Source: Mycobacterium sp. E1747
GTDB lineage: Bacteria > Actinomycetota > Actinomycetes > Mycobacteriales > Mycobacteriaceae
DNA: 64,000 bases
NCBI RefSeq assembly: GCF_001667775.1
Contig: NZ_LZJI01000186.1
Coordinates: forward strand, 1 to 64,000
Direction of reading: 5' to 3'
Below the pieces are notes generated by a model. The model was given only the letters and a program-made list of their open reading frames with translations, was not told the origin of the DNA and did not search any database. Position 1 is the first letter of the stretch. Each line of letters begins with the position of its first letter. Below are positions 44,434 to 53,684 of the stretch, piece after piece. The translations under genes and the position numbers were made by a program.

Positions 44434-45086
44434 TACTTCTCACCTCGTTTGATCGCGCTGCGGACCACCACGAGCCCACCGGTGCGGCCGGGGACCGCGC
44501 CCTTGATCAACAGCACGCCGTTCTCGGCATCGACCTTGTGCACCACCAGGTTCTGCACCGTCACGCGGTCGTTGCCCATCCGGCCCGCCATCCGGGTGCC
44601 CTTGAACACCCGCGCGGGGGTGGCGCAGCCACCGATGGAACCCGGCCGGCGGTGGACCGCCTGCGCACCGTGGCTGGCGCCCTGGCCGCGGAAGCCGTGG
44701 CGCTTCATGGTGCCGGCGAAGCCCTTCCCCTTGGAGGTTCCGGTGACGTCGACGTAGCTGCCGTCGGCGAAGATCTCCGCGGTCAGCTCCTGGCCGACCT
44801 CGTATTCGCTTGCCGCGGCCTCGTCATCGAGCCGCAACTCGGCGAGGTGCCGGCGGGGGTTGACACCCGCGGCGCTGTACTGCCCGGTCACCGGCTTGTT
44901 CACCTTGCGGGGGCTGATCTCGCCGTACGCCAGCTGAACGGCGCTGTAACCGTCGCGCTCGGGTGTGCGGATCCGGGTGACCACATTGGGTCCTGCTTTG
45001 ACCACCGTCACCGGGACGACCCGGTTGTTCTCGTCGAACACCTGCGTCATGCCCAGCTTGGTACCCAGAATGCCTTTTCTTGCCAT
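44433..45086 (-). CDS. rplC: 50S ribosomal protein L3
   Basis: 217-residue early assembly protein. [20 protein letters not shown] at the start and the signature [20 protein letters not shown]. The long central extension reaches the peptidyl transferase centre. 14 nt after rpsJ. Confidence 0.98.
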   Translation of the reverse strand: MARKGILGTKLGMTQVFDENNRVVPVTVVKAGPNVVTRIRTPERDGYSAVQLAYGEISPRKVNKPVTGQYSAAGVNPRRHLAELRLDDEAAASEYEVGQELTAEIFADGSYVDVTGTSKGKGFAGTMKRHGFRGQGASHGAQAVHRRPGSIGGCATPARVFKGTRMAGRMGNDRVTVQNLVVHKVDAENGVLLIKGAVPGRTGGLVVVRSAIKRGEK

Positions 45087-45100
45087 GAGCTCTGGATCTC

Positions 45101-45406
45101 CTACTGGATGTTGACGTCGACACTGGCCGGAAGGTCGATGCGCATCAGCGCGTCGACGGTCTTCGGCGTCGGGTCGAGGATGTCTATCAGCCGCTTGTGA
45201 GTACGCATCTCGAAGTGCTCCCGCGAGTCCTTGTACTTATGCGGAGAGCGGATGACGCAATACACGTTCTTCTCAGTCGGCAGCGGCACCGGACCTACGA
45301 CACTGGCACCCGTGCGGACGACGGTCTCGACGATTTTGCGCGCCGATGCGTCGATGGCCTCATGGTCGTAGGCCTTGAGCCTGATGCGGATCTTTTGTCC
45401 CGCCAC
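45101..45406 (-). CDS. rpsJ: 30S ribosomal protein S10
   Basis: 101 residues, first gene of the S10 operon. GTG start with AGGAG at good spacing, [20 protein letters not shown] and the signature [21 protein letters not shown]10 also serves transcription antitermination with NusB. A leader of about 265 nt precedes it. Confidence 0.98.
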   Translation of the reverse strand: MAGQKIRIRLKAYDHEAIDASARKIVETVVRTGASVVGPVPLPTEKNVYCVIRSPHKYKDSREHFEMRTHKRLIDILDPTPKTVDALMRIDLPASVDVNIQ

Positions 45407-45659
45407 GCTTCTCCTACCCTCACTCCACTTACAAAAATCCGTGTCCGGACCTGGTGCTCCCAGCGCGCTGATCGGCCTGGCCGTTCGAGCGTCGCGCCGG
45501 ATACTGCGCCGCTGTTTACCTGTCGTGGTCCACCGGCCCCCGCGGTCGGGTGTGTCACCCTCACGCAGCCTGGACCGCGGCGAAATTGTCGCGCTCCAAG
45601 GATGGGACCGGACGCGCCCGTTTGGGCGCTGGTCGTATGCCCGACCAGGCGCGAACCTG
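45407..45659 (-). other. Long untranslated leader of the S10 operon
   Basis: No gene is visible in this 250-bp stretch. From the predicted start at the conserved GGTTGCC word, the rpsJ mRNA would carry a leader of about 265 nt. Several GC-rich inverted segments are present (for example GGCCCAGGTTCGCGCC region, and CGCCCAAACGGGCG at about 45616-45630). Leader-mediated feedback by a ribosomal protein is possible but not demonstrated. Confidence 0.45.
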
Positions 45660-45706
45660 GCCCAAGGCAACCTGAACAGTATGCCCTAGATCATGGGATT
45701 GGCCAA
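45660..45706 (-). promoter_or_regulatory. S10 operon promoter and conserved transcript start
   Basis: On the minus strand: TTGGCC (-35), a 17-bp spacer, CATACT (-10), 5 nt, then GGTTGCCTTGGGC. Spacing and the 13-nt start word are the same as at the rplN promoter 14 kb away, while the spacer sequences differ, which argues for selection on the promoter boxes and on the first transcribed bases. Confidence 0.75.
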
Positions 45707-45742
45707 ATCCCGGACGAAGGCCACCGACCTGCTTCTTTGGCC

Positions 45743-46348
45743 TCAGGCGCCCGCCGGTTCGACGCTCGCGGCGCCCGCCCGATTGTGTCTGCGCTGAACA
45801 TAGAGGAAGCCGTCGACCGCGGCCAGCGCGCACTCGCGGTAGTCGAAGTCGGGGAGGGTGGACAGGCGGCCCAGCACGAGGGGACCGATCAGCAGCGCGA
45901 TGGCCCGCGACCGGTCCACCTCACCCAGCTCGGCGGCCTCGGGGCTGTCGAAGATGGCGTCGAACGGCGCGGCGTACTGCTGGGCGATCCGCTCACGCAG
46001 CGTCGTGATCGCCGTGCTGTTCACCGCGCAGTCGCGGGGTTCCGGCAGTTCGTCGAGGTCCCGGCCCATGGACAACCAGGACATGGCCGTCATCAGCGCC
46101 GGCGCCTGCGCCACCGACTCGGCCTGGGCCAGCACCACCGCCACCAGGCGATCCCGCAGCGAACCCTCGGCCGGCGGCGTCGGGGACGGCGGGATGAGGC
46201 TGTTGAAAGCCGCTGCCAGCAGGTCGTTTCCGCTCGGGAAGTGGCGATACAGCGTGGCCCTGGCCACGTTGGCGGTGCGGGTGACCGCGTCGACGGTCAC
46301 CGCGCTGGGACCCCCCGAACGCAGCAACGTGGCGGCGGCCTCGAGCAA
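45743..46348 (-). CDS. TetR family regulator of the adjacent efflux pump
   Basis: A TetR repressor of about 201 residues: LLEAAATLLRSGGPSAVTVD, then AVTRTANVARATLYRHFPSG as helix-turn-helix. The true N-terminus is uncertain. The frame is open for 28 codons further upstream (including GGTTDPRPARSRAR) but holds no ATG or GTG; the first usable codon is a TTG inside helix 1, giving a shortened N-terminus. A GGAGGTG site lies in front of a GTG in another frame, hinting at a one-base loss or an unusual start. It is divergent from the MFS gene, with two palindromic operators between them. Confidence 0.85.
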   Translation of the reverse strand: MLEAAATLLRSGGPSAVTVDAVTRTANVARATLYRHFPSGNDLLAAAFNSLIPPSPTPPAEGSLRDRLVAVVLAQAESVAQAPALMTAMSWLSMGRDLDELPEPRDCAVNSTAITTLRERIAQQYAAPFDAIFDSPEAAELGEVDRSRAIALLIGPLVLGRLSTLPDFDYRECALAAVDGFLYVQRRHNRAGAASVEPAGA

Positions 46349-46421
46349 ACGGGCCCGCGAGCGTGCTGGACGGGGATCGGTAGTACCGCCGATTGCGACC
46401 CACCTCCGACGTTTGGGAACG

Positions 46422-46434
46422 AGACTATCGGTCT
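46422..46434. promoter_or_regulatory. TetR operator copy 1 (imperfect)
   Basis: AGACTATCGGTCT is a 13-bp inverted repeat with conserved AGAC/GTCT arms and mismatched inner bases. Its centre is 20 bp, about two helical turns, from a perfect copy. The pair lies upstream of the MFS ribosome-binding site. Confidence 0.65.
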
Positions 46435-46441
46435 ACCTACA

Positions 46442-46454
46442 AGACCATTGGTCT
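46442..46454. promoter_or_regulatory. TetR operator copy 2 (perfect)
   Basis: AGACCATTGGTCT is a perfect 6+1+6 palindrome 34 bp before the MFS start codon. AGACCA/TGGTCT half-sites are common for TetR repressors of efflux pumps. Binding would block the MFS promoter and the divergent tetR promoter together. Confidence 0.72.
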
Positions 46455-46488
46455 CGAAACTTCCCAACGCCGCCGTGAGGAGGCGCAC

Positions 46489-48084
46489 ATGCTCGAAACC
46501 CTGGCCCGGCCCGACCAGCGTACTGATCCAGCCAGCATTGGCGGTAGCCCCCGAGCACGAAACTGGACGCTGACCGTCGCCTGCATGGGCGTCGCCCTGG
46601 TAGTCGCGTCGATGACGGCGCTCAACACCGCGCTGGGGGACCTCGCGGTGGCCACCTCGGCCACGCAGTCCCAGCTCAACTGGGTCGTCGACGGCTACAC
46701 CGTGGCGCTGGCGTGCCTGCTGTTGCCGGCGGGTGCGATCGGTGACCGCTACGGCAGGCGCGGCGCGCTGTTGATCGGGCTAATCGTGTTCTCGGTCGGG
46801 TCGACGGCGCCGGCCATGCTGCACAGCCCGGCGCAGATCATCGCCGGGCGGGCGTTGGCCGGGATCGGCGCCGCCTTCGTGATGCCGGCGACGCTGTCGC
46901 TGCTGACCGTGGCCTATCCGAAGGACGACCGCGCCAAGGCGGTCGGGATCTGGGCCGGCACGGCCGGGTCCGGCGGCGTGCTGGGCATGCTCGGTTCGGG
47001 CCTGCTGCTGCGATTCGCGGACTGGCACGCGATCTTCTGGTCCCTGGGTGCCGCCGGGCTGGTGATCTTCGCGCTCGCGTGCACCGTCGCCTCGTCGCGG
47101 GACAGCGGTGCGCCGCGGATCGATTCGCTGGGCGCGGTCCTGATCGGCGCCGCGGTGGCGATCGCCGTTGCCGCGATCCTGGAGGCGCCCACCCGCGGGT
47201 GGGGTGACCCCCTGGTCTGGGGCGGGCTGGCCGCGGGTGCGGTGCTCGCCGCGGCGTTCGGCGCCGTCGAGTTGCGGCTCGGCGGACGCGGCCGCGAACC
47301 GTTACTGGATGTCCGGTTGTTCGCCGACCCGAATTTCGCCACCGGCGTCGCCGCAATCGTCATCCTGTTCGGCGCGACGTTCGGGTTCTTCTACATCGGG
47401 ATGCAGTACGTGCAGCAGATCATGGGCTACTCGGCCCTGGCGACGGCCATCGCCTTCGGTCCGTTCATGGTGCCGCTGGGCATCTTTTCGGCGCTGTCGT
47501 TCTGGTACGTGCCCAAACTCGGTCTGCGGCTGGTGCTGTTCATCGGCACGCTGCTGATGGCGGTCGGCTTCGCCTGCATGTACCGGCTGGGCCTGAACTC
47601 CTCCTACACCGAATTCGCCTGGCCGACCTTGATATTGGCCACCGGCATCGGAATCTGCACGGCCCCCACGACATCGGCGATCATGGGCGCGGTGCCCGAC
47701 GAGAAGCAGGGCGTCGCCTCCGCGGTCAACGACACCTCCCGGGAGATGGGCGGCGCGTTGGGCATCGCGGTGGCCGGTTCCATTCTGGCCGGCCGCTATT
47801 CGCACGAGCTCGCGCCGAAGTTGGCCGGCTTTCCCGAGCCGGTCCGCCGCCCGGCCACCGATTCGCTGGCCAAGGCCGTCGAGGTCGCCGGCCGGCTGGG
47901 ACCCCAGGGGCACCAGCTCGCGGAGGCCAGCAAGACCGCGTTCCTGGCCGCCCTGCACGCCTCGACCATCACGATGGCCGTGATCGTCGCCGTCGCCGCG
48001 ATGCTGGTCGGCATTTGGGCCCCCGGCCGCGACGGCCGGCAGCTGCGGCCGGTCCGCGGCCTACTCGCCCGCCGCCGGTCCTGA
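46489..48084 (+). CDS. MFS drug transporter, DHA2 (14-helix) family
   Basis: A 531-residue proton-coupled efflux permease with about 14 membrane helices. Landmarks: LNTALGDLAVATSATQSQLN and WVVDGYTVALACLLLPAGAI for helices 1-2, the motif A loop GDRYGRRGALL, and motif C-like GTAGSGGVLGMLGSGLLL in helix 5. Long C-terminal cytoplasmic tail rich in Arg. AGGAGG precedes the ATG; an upstream in-frame ATG would cross the operators. It is probably induced by a toxic compound sensed by the divergent TetR protein. The substrate is unknown. Confidence 0.92.
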   Translation: MLETLARPDQRTDPASIGGSPRARNWTLTVACMGVALVVASMTALNTALGDLAVATSATQSQLNWVVDGYTVALACLLLPAGAIGDRYGRRGALLIGLIVFSVGSTAPAMLHSPAQIIAGRALAGIGAAFVMPATLSLLTVAYPKDDRAKAVGIWAGTAGSGGVLGMLGSGLLLRFADWHAIFWSLGAAGLVIFALACTVASSRDSGAPRIDSLGAVLIGAAVAIAVAAILEAPTRGWGDPLVWGGLAAGAVLAAAFGAVELRLGGRGREPLLDVRLFADPNFATGVAAIVILFGATFGFFYIGMQYVQQIMGYSALATAIAFGPFMVPLGIFSALSFWYVPKLGLRLVLFIGTLLMAVGFACMYRLGLNSSYTEFAWPTLILATGIGICTAPTTSAIMGAVPDEKQGVASAVNDTSREMGGALGIAVAGSILAGRYSHELAPKLAGFPEPVRRPATDSLAKAVEVAGRLGPQGHQLAEASKTAFLAALHASTITMAVIVAVAAMLVGIWAPGRDGRQLRPVRGLLARRRS

Positions 48085-48689
48085 CCCGATCAGGCGCTCC
48101 AATACCGTTGCCCGACATCGGGTTCGACGGATCCGGCGCCGCGGGGGACGCTTGAAACCGTCCGGAAATTCTGGTATCACCAGATGTACATCGACAGATA
48201 CAGGTCATCTCTTCGTAAGCGCGAGGTGGATGTGGTGTTGATAGGTGATACCAGCGTGGTCGAGCCGGGATGCCCGGCGCTGAGTGAGGCGGCGGCGATC
48301 GTGGAGGCCGAATGGATACGCCTGCGGCGACCGAGCGAGCCGGCCCGACACCCCACCAGCGAATTGCCCTCGGCGCGGCGGTGTCCCCGCCGCACGGGCA
48401 CCATCGTGTTCACCGAGGCGGCGGGCACCACGGCCTCGACGCGCCCGCTCGGACGCCGAACTCGCTGGCCGGTCTCCGTGGTGTGGGCGCGGGAGCGTTC
48501 CCCTCCGCGGCAGGCGTGATGCCAAGCCGCTGAACCCTTTTCAGATACCCGAAGGGAGGTTGAACAAGCGAGATGGCGGTCGTGCCGTCCACGAATATTG
48601 CGACGCACCGTTAGCGCGACGCACATCCGCGCGTGCACCGCCACTTGTCGTGGCCGTCTACGTGGACCGCACGAACATCAACCGCTCGC
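48085..48689. other. Spacer without a supported gene
   Basis: About 600 bp with no gene I can defend. Several short frames cross it, but none has a family motif or a convincing start. An 11-bp inverted repeat pair, CTGGTATCACC (48171-48181) and GGTGATACCAG (48244-48254), is present, and the first copy is itself palindromic (CTGGTATCACCAG). A stretch reading RRTGTIVFTEAAGTTASTR faintly recalls the start of adenylate cyclase domains and could be a decayed gene, but this is weak. Confidence 0.5.
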
Positions 48690-48725
48690 GGGGCGGGCCC
48701 CATGCCTCACCGTGGGGCCCGCCCC
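48690..48725 (-). terminator. Strong hairpin after the mycofactocin operon
   Basis: GGGGCGGGCCCCA and TGGGGCCCGCCCC form a perfect 13-bp stem with a 10-nt loop, 15 bp past the mftG stop. There is no U-run, as often in mycobacteria. It probably ends the mftA-G transcript or protects its 3' end. Confidence 0.72.
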
Positions 48726-48739
48726 CACAGCCTGCCGCT

Positions 48740-50179
48740 TCAATGAACGAATTCCGCGGCCCGGTGCCCGATCATCACGATGGTGGCGTGCGGCCCGCGG
48801 CTGGTGACGGCCGGCAGGATCGAGCCGTCAATCACCCACAGGTTGTCGATGCCGTGCACCCGGCAGCGCGGGTCGACGACGGCCCGCGGGTCGGTGTCGG
48901 GACCCATCGGCGCCGTCCCACACAGGTGTTGGGACGTGGACCACACCGGCGCGCCGACTTCCGTTGCCCCGCCGATGAGTTCGCGGGCCATTTCGGTCCC
49001 CGCGCGTAGCGCCGCGACGTCGTCTGGTTCGCTGTCGTAACGATGCTCGATGTGGGGCGCCACGTCGGGATCCGCCGAGACCAGTGCGATGCGCCCGCGC
49101 GCCCGCGGCTGCATCAGCGCCACGCCGATGTGCGGCCAGTCGGCGTGCCCGGCGGTGCCATCGCCGGTCATCGCGACGAATCCGCCCGTGTAGGGCCTGA
49201 TCTCGAGGTCGTCGGCGGTGCTGAGGACGACCTCGAGCACCGGCCGGCCGGGGGCCACCGCCCAGTCGGTGGGCAGCACCCATTCGGGGTGATCGCTGAA
49301 GGACGTCCCCACCGGCAGCGGGGCCACCACGGGCACGTCGACGGCCCGCAGCCCTTCTTCCGCCCCGATGCCGGAGAGCATGAGTAGCTGCGCCGTCTGG
49401 ATGGCGCCGGCGCACAGGACGATCCGATCGGCGGTGAGGGTCACGTCGCCGTGCGGGCCGATCGCGTCGACGCCGACCGCCGCCGTCCGGGCGAATCGCA
49501 GACGCAGCGCGCGCGTCCGCGCGTGCAGCGTCAGGTTCGGCCGGCCCAGGGCCGGCAGCAAAAAGCCGGCGCCGGCTCCGGTGCGCACCCCGTCGACGAT
49601 GTTGAGCGGAACCGCACCCATTCCCGAAACCGGTTCGCGCCCAACGTCGTTGAGATCATCGATCCAGGAGAACCCGGCACGCCGCGCGGCGGTGATGAAG
49701 CGCTCGGTGGTTCCGGTCATTTCGTGAGTGCGGCGCACCCGGATGGGGCCGCTGTCGCCGTGGGCGGGGCCGCGGAAGTCCAGGTCGGTCTCGATGGCGC
49801 GGAAGCTGCCCAGGACGTCGGACCAGGCCCAGCCCGGCAGCGCCAGGCGATCGAAGTCGCGGGGCAGGCCGCGGCAGAAATAGCCGCCGTTGATCGCGCC
49901 CGAACCGCCGACCGTGGCCCCGCGCACGATCGGGTGCCGGCGCATGGGCCGATCGGTGAGGCTGGTCTGATAGCGCCGGACCAGTGGACTGCCGGCCCCG
50001 ATGGGCAGTTGCAACCCATTGGCGGCCTGTGCGAGCAATCCGGGTTCATCGAGGGCCGGCCCCGCCTCCAGCACGGTCACGGTGCAGCCGGGATCGGCGG
50101 AAAGGCGTTCGGCGACAACCGATCCAGCACTGCCGGCGCCGACGATCAGCACGTCGCTGTGCGGGGCGGCTGTGATCAA
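48740..50179 (-). CDS. mftG: Mycofactocin-associated GMC-family oxidoreductase MftG
   Basis: A 479-residue FAD-dependent GMC (glucose-methanol-choline) oxidoreductase. FAD site DVLIVGAGSAGSVVAERLSA, the GMC motif RHPIVRGATVGGSGAINGGY, a second GMC signature CAGAIQTAQLLMLSGIGAEE and the C-terminal CGTAPMG ... NLWVIDGSILPAVTSRGPHA. MftG is reported to reoxidise mycofactocinol and pass electrons towards the respiratory chain. A long frame runs upstream inside mftF; the TTG 8 nt after the mftF stop gives the expected length. Last gene of the operon. Confidence 0.9.
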   Translation of the reverse strand: MITAAPHSDVLIVGAGSAGSVVAERLSADPGCTVTVLEAGPALDEPGLLAQAANGLQLPIGAGSPLVRRYQTSLTDRPMRRHPIVRGATVGGSGAINGGYFCRGLPRDFDRLALPGWAWSDVLGSFRAIETDLDFRGPAHGDSGPIRVRRTHEMTGTTERFITAARRAGFSWIDDLNDVGREPVSGMGAVPLNIVDGVRTGAGAGFLLPALGRPNLTLHARTRALRLRFARTAAVGVDAIGPHGDVTLTADRIVLCAGAIQTAQLLMLSGIGAEEGLRAVDVPVVAPLPVGTSFSDHPEWVLPTDWAVAPGRPVLEVVLSTADDLEIRPYTGGFVAMTGDGTAGHADWPHIGVALMQPRARGRIALVSADPDVAPHIEHRYDSEPDDVAALRAGTEMARELIGGATEVGAPVWSTSQHLCGTAPMGPDTDPRAVVDPRCRVHGIDNLWVIDGSILPAVTSRGPHATIVMIGHRAAEFVH

Positions 50180-50187
50180 GGTGGCGG

Positions 50188-51600
50188 CTAGCTCCGAATC
50201 TGCGGTTTCAGCGCCCGCAGGTTGCGCTCCCGCAGCACACCCCACCACAGTCCGAGCCCGTATGCCAGGTCGTCGACACGCTTGAGCAACAGGTAGGTCA
50301 GCAGGCCGATCGGTTCGGCGTCGTCGCCGACGGCGTCCCGGCGGTGCAGCCAGTCCACCACGCCATCCATGACGGCGGCGACCAGCACGACATGTCTGAA
50401 ATGCCGCGACAGCGTGGCGGCCAGCAACGCCAGCGGCCAATAGTGCCGGCACAGGGCCGATGCCAGCTGCAGCGCCGCCGACCACAGGCCGCGGCCCGCG
50501 ATCAGCACCACGTCGGTGACCGACGTCTCGGCGCCCCGCATGGCCCTGGCGATCCGGCGACCGGTCAGCACGGCGATGACGACGGATGCCAGCTGGGACA
50601 GGCTGGTCCCGAAGGCCATCAGGATCCAGGTCATCAACGCCCAGCCGGAGATCACGACCGGAGCCGTCTTGTCCGGATGGCGGACGGAGAGCGGGGCCGC
50701 CGAACCGCCGTAGAACGCCTTGCGTGCGAGCCAATCCCGCAGTTGCGTGCGGTGGTCGTGGGCGACCAGCGCGATCGGCTCGTAACGCAGCCGCGCGCCC
50801 GCTTCGATGAGCCGCCAGCACAGGTCGACATCCTCGCCCGATTGCAGCGTCTCGTCGAACCCGCCGACACCGCGCAGGGCCGCGCAGCGACAGATGATGG
50901 CCGCGCTGGGTACGTAGGACACCGTGCTGTGGGGCAGCACCGGCGCTTCGCGCTCACCGAGGTCGAGCGATGAATGCACCGCCTCGTACCGGGCCACCAC
51001 GTTTTCGCTGTGCGACAAACCGACGATGCGCGGCGCGGCCAGGGCGACGGTGGGGTCGCAGAAATGCCCGAGCAGCGCCTCCAACCACCCGCGCCGGGGC
51101 GCGACGTCGGAATCCAGGAAAGCGACGTAGTCGGTGGTGCAGGCGGCCAGGCCGGTGTTGCGGGCGGCGGCCGGCCCCTTGCTGCGTGAGTGCCGCAACA
51201 CCTCGACGTCGCAGTGCGCGCCCACGAGGTCGGCCGGCTCGATCGGCGGGAAGGACCCGTCGTCCACCACGATGACCCGCAGGCCGCGCAGCGAGCTGAC
51301 CAGGCGGCGCACGCCGGAAAGGTTGTCCCGCACCGGTATTACCACCGTCACGTCGTGGTGAGAGGGACCGCCCGCGGGCCGCGGATGCGCCACCGTGGCG
51401 TCCAGCAGGGTGCGGGCCAGCTGCGCGCTGACGTCGTCGCGCACCTTCAGCCGGCCGTCGCAGAGCATGTCCTGGGCGGCCGGCGCCAGCTTCAGCAGCC
51501 GCGTCGGCGAACCACCGAGCAGCGCCGAACCGTCGCCCAGCACCCGGACGCGGCGATCGACCTGGACGGCGAAGCCGTCGGGCAGCCGGGGTTGGCTCAT
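50188..51600 (-). CDS. mftF: Mycofactocin glycosyltransferase MftF
   Basis: A 470-residue GT2-family glycosyltransferase that adds beta-1,4-linked glucoses to the mycofactocin core. GT-A features: [28 protein letters not shown], the DxD-type [12 protein letters not shown], and the acceptor-base [12 protein letters not shown]-terminal hydrophobic helices ([20 protein letters not shown]) suggest membrane attachment. It overlaps mftE by 4 nt. Confidence 0.93.
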   Translation of the reverse strand: MSQPRLPDGFAVQVDRRVRVLGDGSALLGGSPTRLLKLAPAAQDMLCDGRLKVRDDVSAQLARTLLDATVAHPRPAGGPSHHDVTVVIPVRDNLSGVRRLVSSLRGLRVIVVDDGSFPPIEPADLVGAHCDVEVLRHSRSKGPAAARNTGLAACTTDYVAFLDSDVAPRRGWLEALLGHFCDPTVALAAPRIVGLSHSENVVARYEAVHSSLDLGEREAPVLPHSTVSYVPSAAIICRCAALRGVGGFDETLQSGEDVDLCWRLIEAGARLRYEPIALVAHDHRTQLRDWLARKAFYGGSAAPLSVRHPDKTAPVVISGWALMTWILMAFGTSLSQLASVVIAVLTGRRIARAMRGAETSVTDVVLIAGRGLWSAALQLASALCRHYWPLALLAATLSRHFRHVVLVAAVMDGVVDWLHRRDAVGDDAEPIGLLTYLLLKRVDDLAYGLGLWWGVLRERNLRALKPQIRS

Positions 51601-52328
51601 GTCAGCATTCCGTCGCGCCCGGGCGACCAGCGGGCCACTCGACCGACACAGCCGTCCACCATCTCGTCGAGGATGCGCTCGCCCTCGGCGGCGGTCGCGG
51701 TGGTCGGGTCCCCCAGCACGCCGACGGGGCTGACCGCGGCGACTCCGCCGCGGCGCATCGACGGCAGCAATTCGGTCAGCGGCGCCCGGTTGCCGGCCAG
51801 CCACCGGTCGGTCCGCACGTCGCCGGGCGAGATGTGCAGCACCAGCGAGGTTTCGGTGTGGCCGGCGTGGGCATCGCCGCCGCCGGCCAGACACGGACAC
51901 CAGCCGGCGTCGCGGCCCTCGGCACGCAGCCGGGTCACGGCGGCGGTCAGCGCGGCGGTGTTGCCGCCGTGACCGTTGACGAAGACCAGGCGCCGGGCCC
52001 AGCCCGCGGCCGACCGGCCGTACTCAACCAGCAGCGTGGTCAGGGCTTCGGTGCCGATGGAGATGGTTCCGGCGAAGCTCTGGTGCTCTCCGCTGGCGCC
52101 GTAGGCGACGGCCGGCGCCACCCACCAGTCGCCCTGCAGATCCCCCCGGACGCCGCGGGCGACCGCGGTGGCGATGCGGGTGTCGGTGTCCAACGGCAGG
52201 TGCGGACCGTGCTGTTCGGTGGAGCCGAGCGGGATCAATATCGACGGCGACGTGCCCGATAGCTGGCCTGATGTAGCCACCGCTAATTCGCCGAGTACGG
52301 GCACTCGGTGATGGTAGGACGAATTCAC
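51597..52328 (-). CDS. mftE: Mycofactocin precursor peptide peptidase MftE
   Basis: A 243-residue creatininase-family metallopeptidase that releases the C-terminal Val-Tyr-derived core (AHDP) from modified MftA. Metal ligands are in [17 protein letters not shown], in FVNGHGGN and in [12 protein letters not shown]. The GTG before NSSYHHRVP matches the usual N-terminus; a GTG eight codons later is possible. A 163-bp gap to mftD is the only long gap within the operon. Confidence 0.92.
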   Translation of the reverse strand: MNSSYHHRVPVLGELAVATSGQLSGTSPSILIPLGSTEQHGPHLPLDTDTRIATAVARGVRGDLQGDWWVAPAVAYGASGEHQSFAGTISIGTEALTTLLVEYGRSAAGWARRLVFVNGHGGNTAALTAAVTRLRAEGRDAGWCPCLAGGGDAHAGHTETSLVLHISPGDVRTDRWLAGNRAPLTELLPSMRRGGVAAVSPVGVLGDPTTATAAEGERILDEMVDGCVGRVARWSPGRDGMLT

Positions 52329-52491
52329 CTGGCGTGCACCAATTGTTGTCTGGTGAAAACTATTTTTTTCTGGCCGGTTCATCGCGCGTTCGAAATTTGT
52401 GCTCGTTCGTCACGGGCACCACGCTTGTACCACCGTTCGCGGGTCGTCGAGCATTCCGCATAAATCTGCCCCGGATATCGGTAATTAGTGC
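52329..52491 (-). other. AT-rich spacer inside the mycofactocin operon
   Basis: A 163-bp gap without a gene between mftD and mftE. It is clearly poorer in G+C than its surroundings, with a run of seven T on the plus strand (52364 region) and an inverted repeat CACCA/TGGTG (52337-52355) just before mftE. It could hold an internal promoter for mftE-F-G or an attenuator. No decayed gene was recognised in it. Confidence 0.5.
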
Positions 52492-53682
52492 TCAGGCGTT
52501 CCCGGTGGGCGGCACACCGAGCGCCCGGGTGAAGCCGGGCGGCACCAGGATGTCTTCCGGGCCGAGGTCCCCGACGCCGCCGCGGCCCAGCCCCATCAGC
52601 GCCGAGTCGATGCCGCCGCGCAGGATGTCGAGGACGTTCTCGACGCCGGCCTGGCCGGCGGCCGCGAGGCCCCACAGGTAGGCTCGGCCGATCATCACTG
52701 CGCGCGCGCCCAGCGCCACGGCCTTGATGACGTCGCTTCCGCGGCGGACGCCACCGTCGAGCAGCACCTCCACCTGATCGCCGACCGCGGCGGCCACCGC
52801 GGGCAGAGCCCGGATCGACGCCGGCGTGCCGTCGAGGTTGTTGCCGCCGTGGTTCGACACCGAGATCGCCGAAACCCCCGCGTCCACAGCCCTTTTCGCA
52901 TCGTCGACGCGCATCACGCCCTTGAGCATGAACGGCCCGCCCCACAGTTCGCGTAGCCAGGCGATGTCTTCCCACGTCGGGGGTGGCGTGCCCATCCACT
53001 CCCCGTAGGCCGCGAAGAACGGCGGGCCAGGCTCCCCGCGGCGTCCCTGGTTGGGCACCCGCAGCTCGGGCGGGCGCATGGTCTTCGCCCACTGCAGGAA
53101 CCACCGCGGCTTCGTGATGACTTCCGGGCTCATCTTGACGATGGTCTTCAAGTCCATCTTCTCCGGAATCGAGGGGCTGCCCCAATCACGGCCGTGCGAG
53201 AAGCTCCAGTCGGTGGTGACGATCAGGCCGACCGCCCCCGCCGCCCGCGCGCGTTCCACCCGCGCGGCGATCGCGTCGCGGTCGCCCAGCCAGTACAACT
53301 GGAAGAACAGCTTGGGGTTCGCCGCGATCACCTCTTCGATCGGCTTGCTGGCGAACGAGGACAGCCCCATGGCCGTGCCGCGGGCGGCGGCGGCCCGCGC
53401 CACGGCCACCTCACCATCGGGATGCACCGCTTGCACGCCGGTCGGCGAAATCAGCACCGGCATCGAAATATCTTGGCCCATAACGGTGGTCGACAGGTCG
53501 CGTTTTTCCTGCACGCCGATGACGTGCGGTGCGAACCCGAGTTCACCGAAAGCCGCCACATTGTCGGCGACGGTGATTCCCTTTTCGCTTGCCGAAATCA
53601 GGGACGAATAGGCCGATTTCGGCAGTCTCCGCTTGGCCCGTTGCTGCGCAATGGCGACGGTTTCAAACCATTTCGCGGCCAT
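52492..53682 (-). CDS. mftD: Mycofactocin FMN-dependent dehydrogenase MftD
   Basis: A 396-residue FMN-dependent alpha-hydroxy-acid oxidase-family enzyme that oxidatively deaminates AHDP to premycofactocin, creating the redox-active dione. Conserved parts: SSLISASEKGITVADNVAAF, the FMN site LISPTGVQAVHPDGEVAVAR, the catalytic-histidine segment ISVSNHGGNNLDGTPASIRA and the phosphate loop VLLDGGVRRGSDVIKAVALG. Earlier annotated as L-lactate dehydrogenase LldD1. It starts 2 nt after mftC. Confidence 0.94.
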   Translation of the reverse strand: MAAKWFETVAIAQQRAKRRLPKSAYSSLISASEKGITVADNVAAFGELGFAPHVIGVQEKRDLSTTVMGQDISMPVLISPTGVQAVHPDGEVAVARAAAARGTAMGLSSFASKPIEEVIAANPKLFFQLYWLGDRDAIAARVERARAAGAVGLIVTTDWSFSHGRDWGSPSIPEKMDLKTIVKMSPEVITKPRWFLQWAKTMRPPELRVPNQGRRGEPGPPFFAAYGEWMGTPPPTWEDIAWLRELWGGPFMLKGVMRVDDAKRAVDAGVSAISVSNHGGNNLDGTPASIRALPAVAAAVGDQVEVLLDGGVRRGSDVIKAVALGARAVMIGRAYLWGLAAAGQAGVENVLDILRGGIDSALMGLGRGGVGDLGPEDILVPPGFTRALGVPPTGNA

Positions 53683-53684
53683 GA

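Noticed and set aside
48184..48519. Small plus-strand frame after the MFS gene (about 110 codons)
   Set aside because: No ribosome-binding site, no family motif, Arg/Thr-rich C-terminal half. The faint cyclase-like words are too short to support a pseudogene call.
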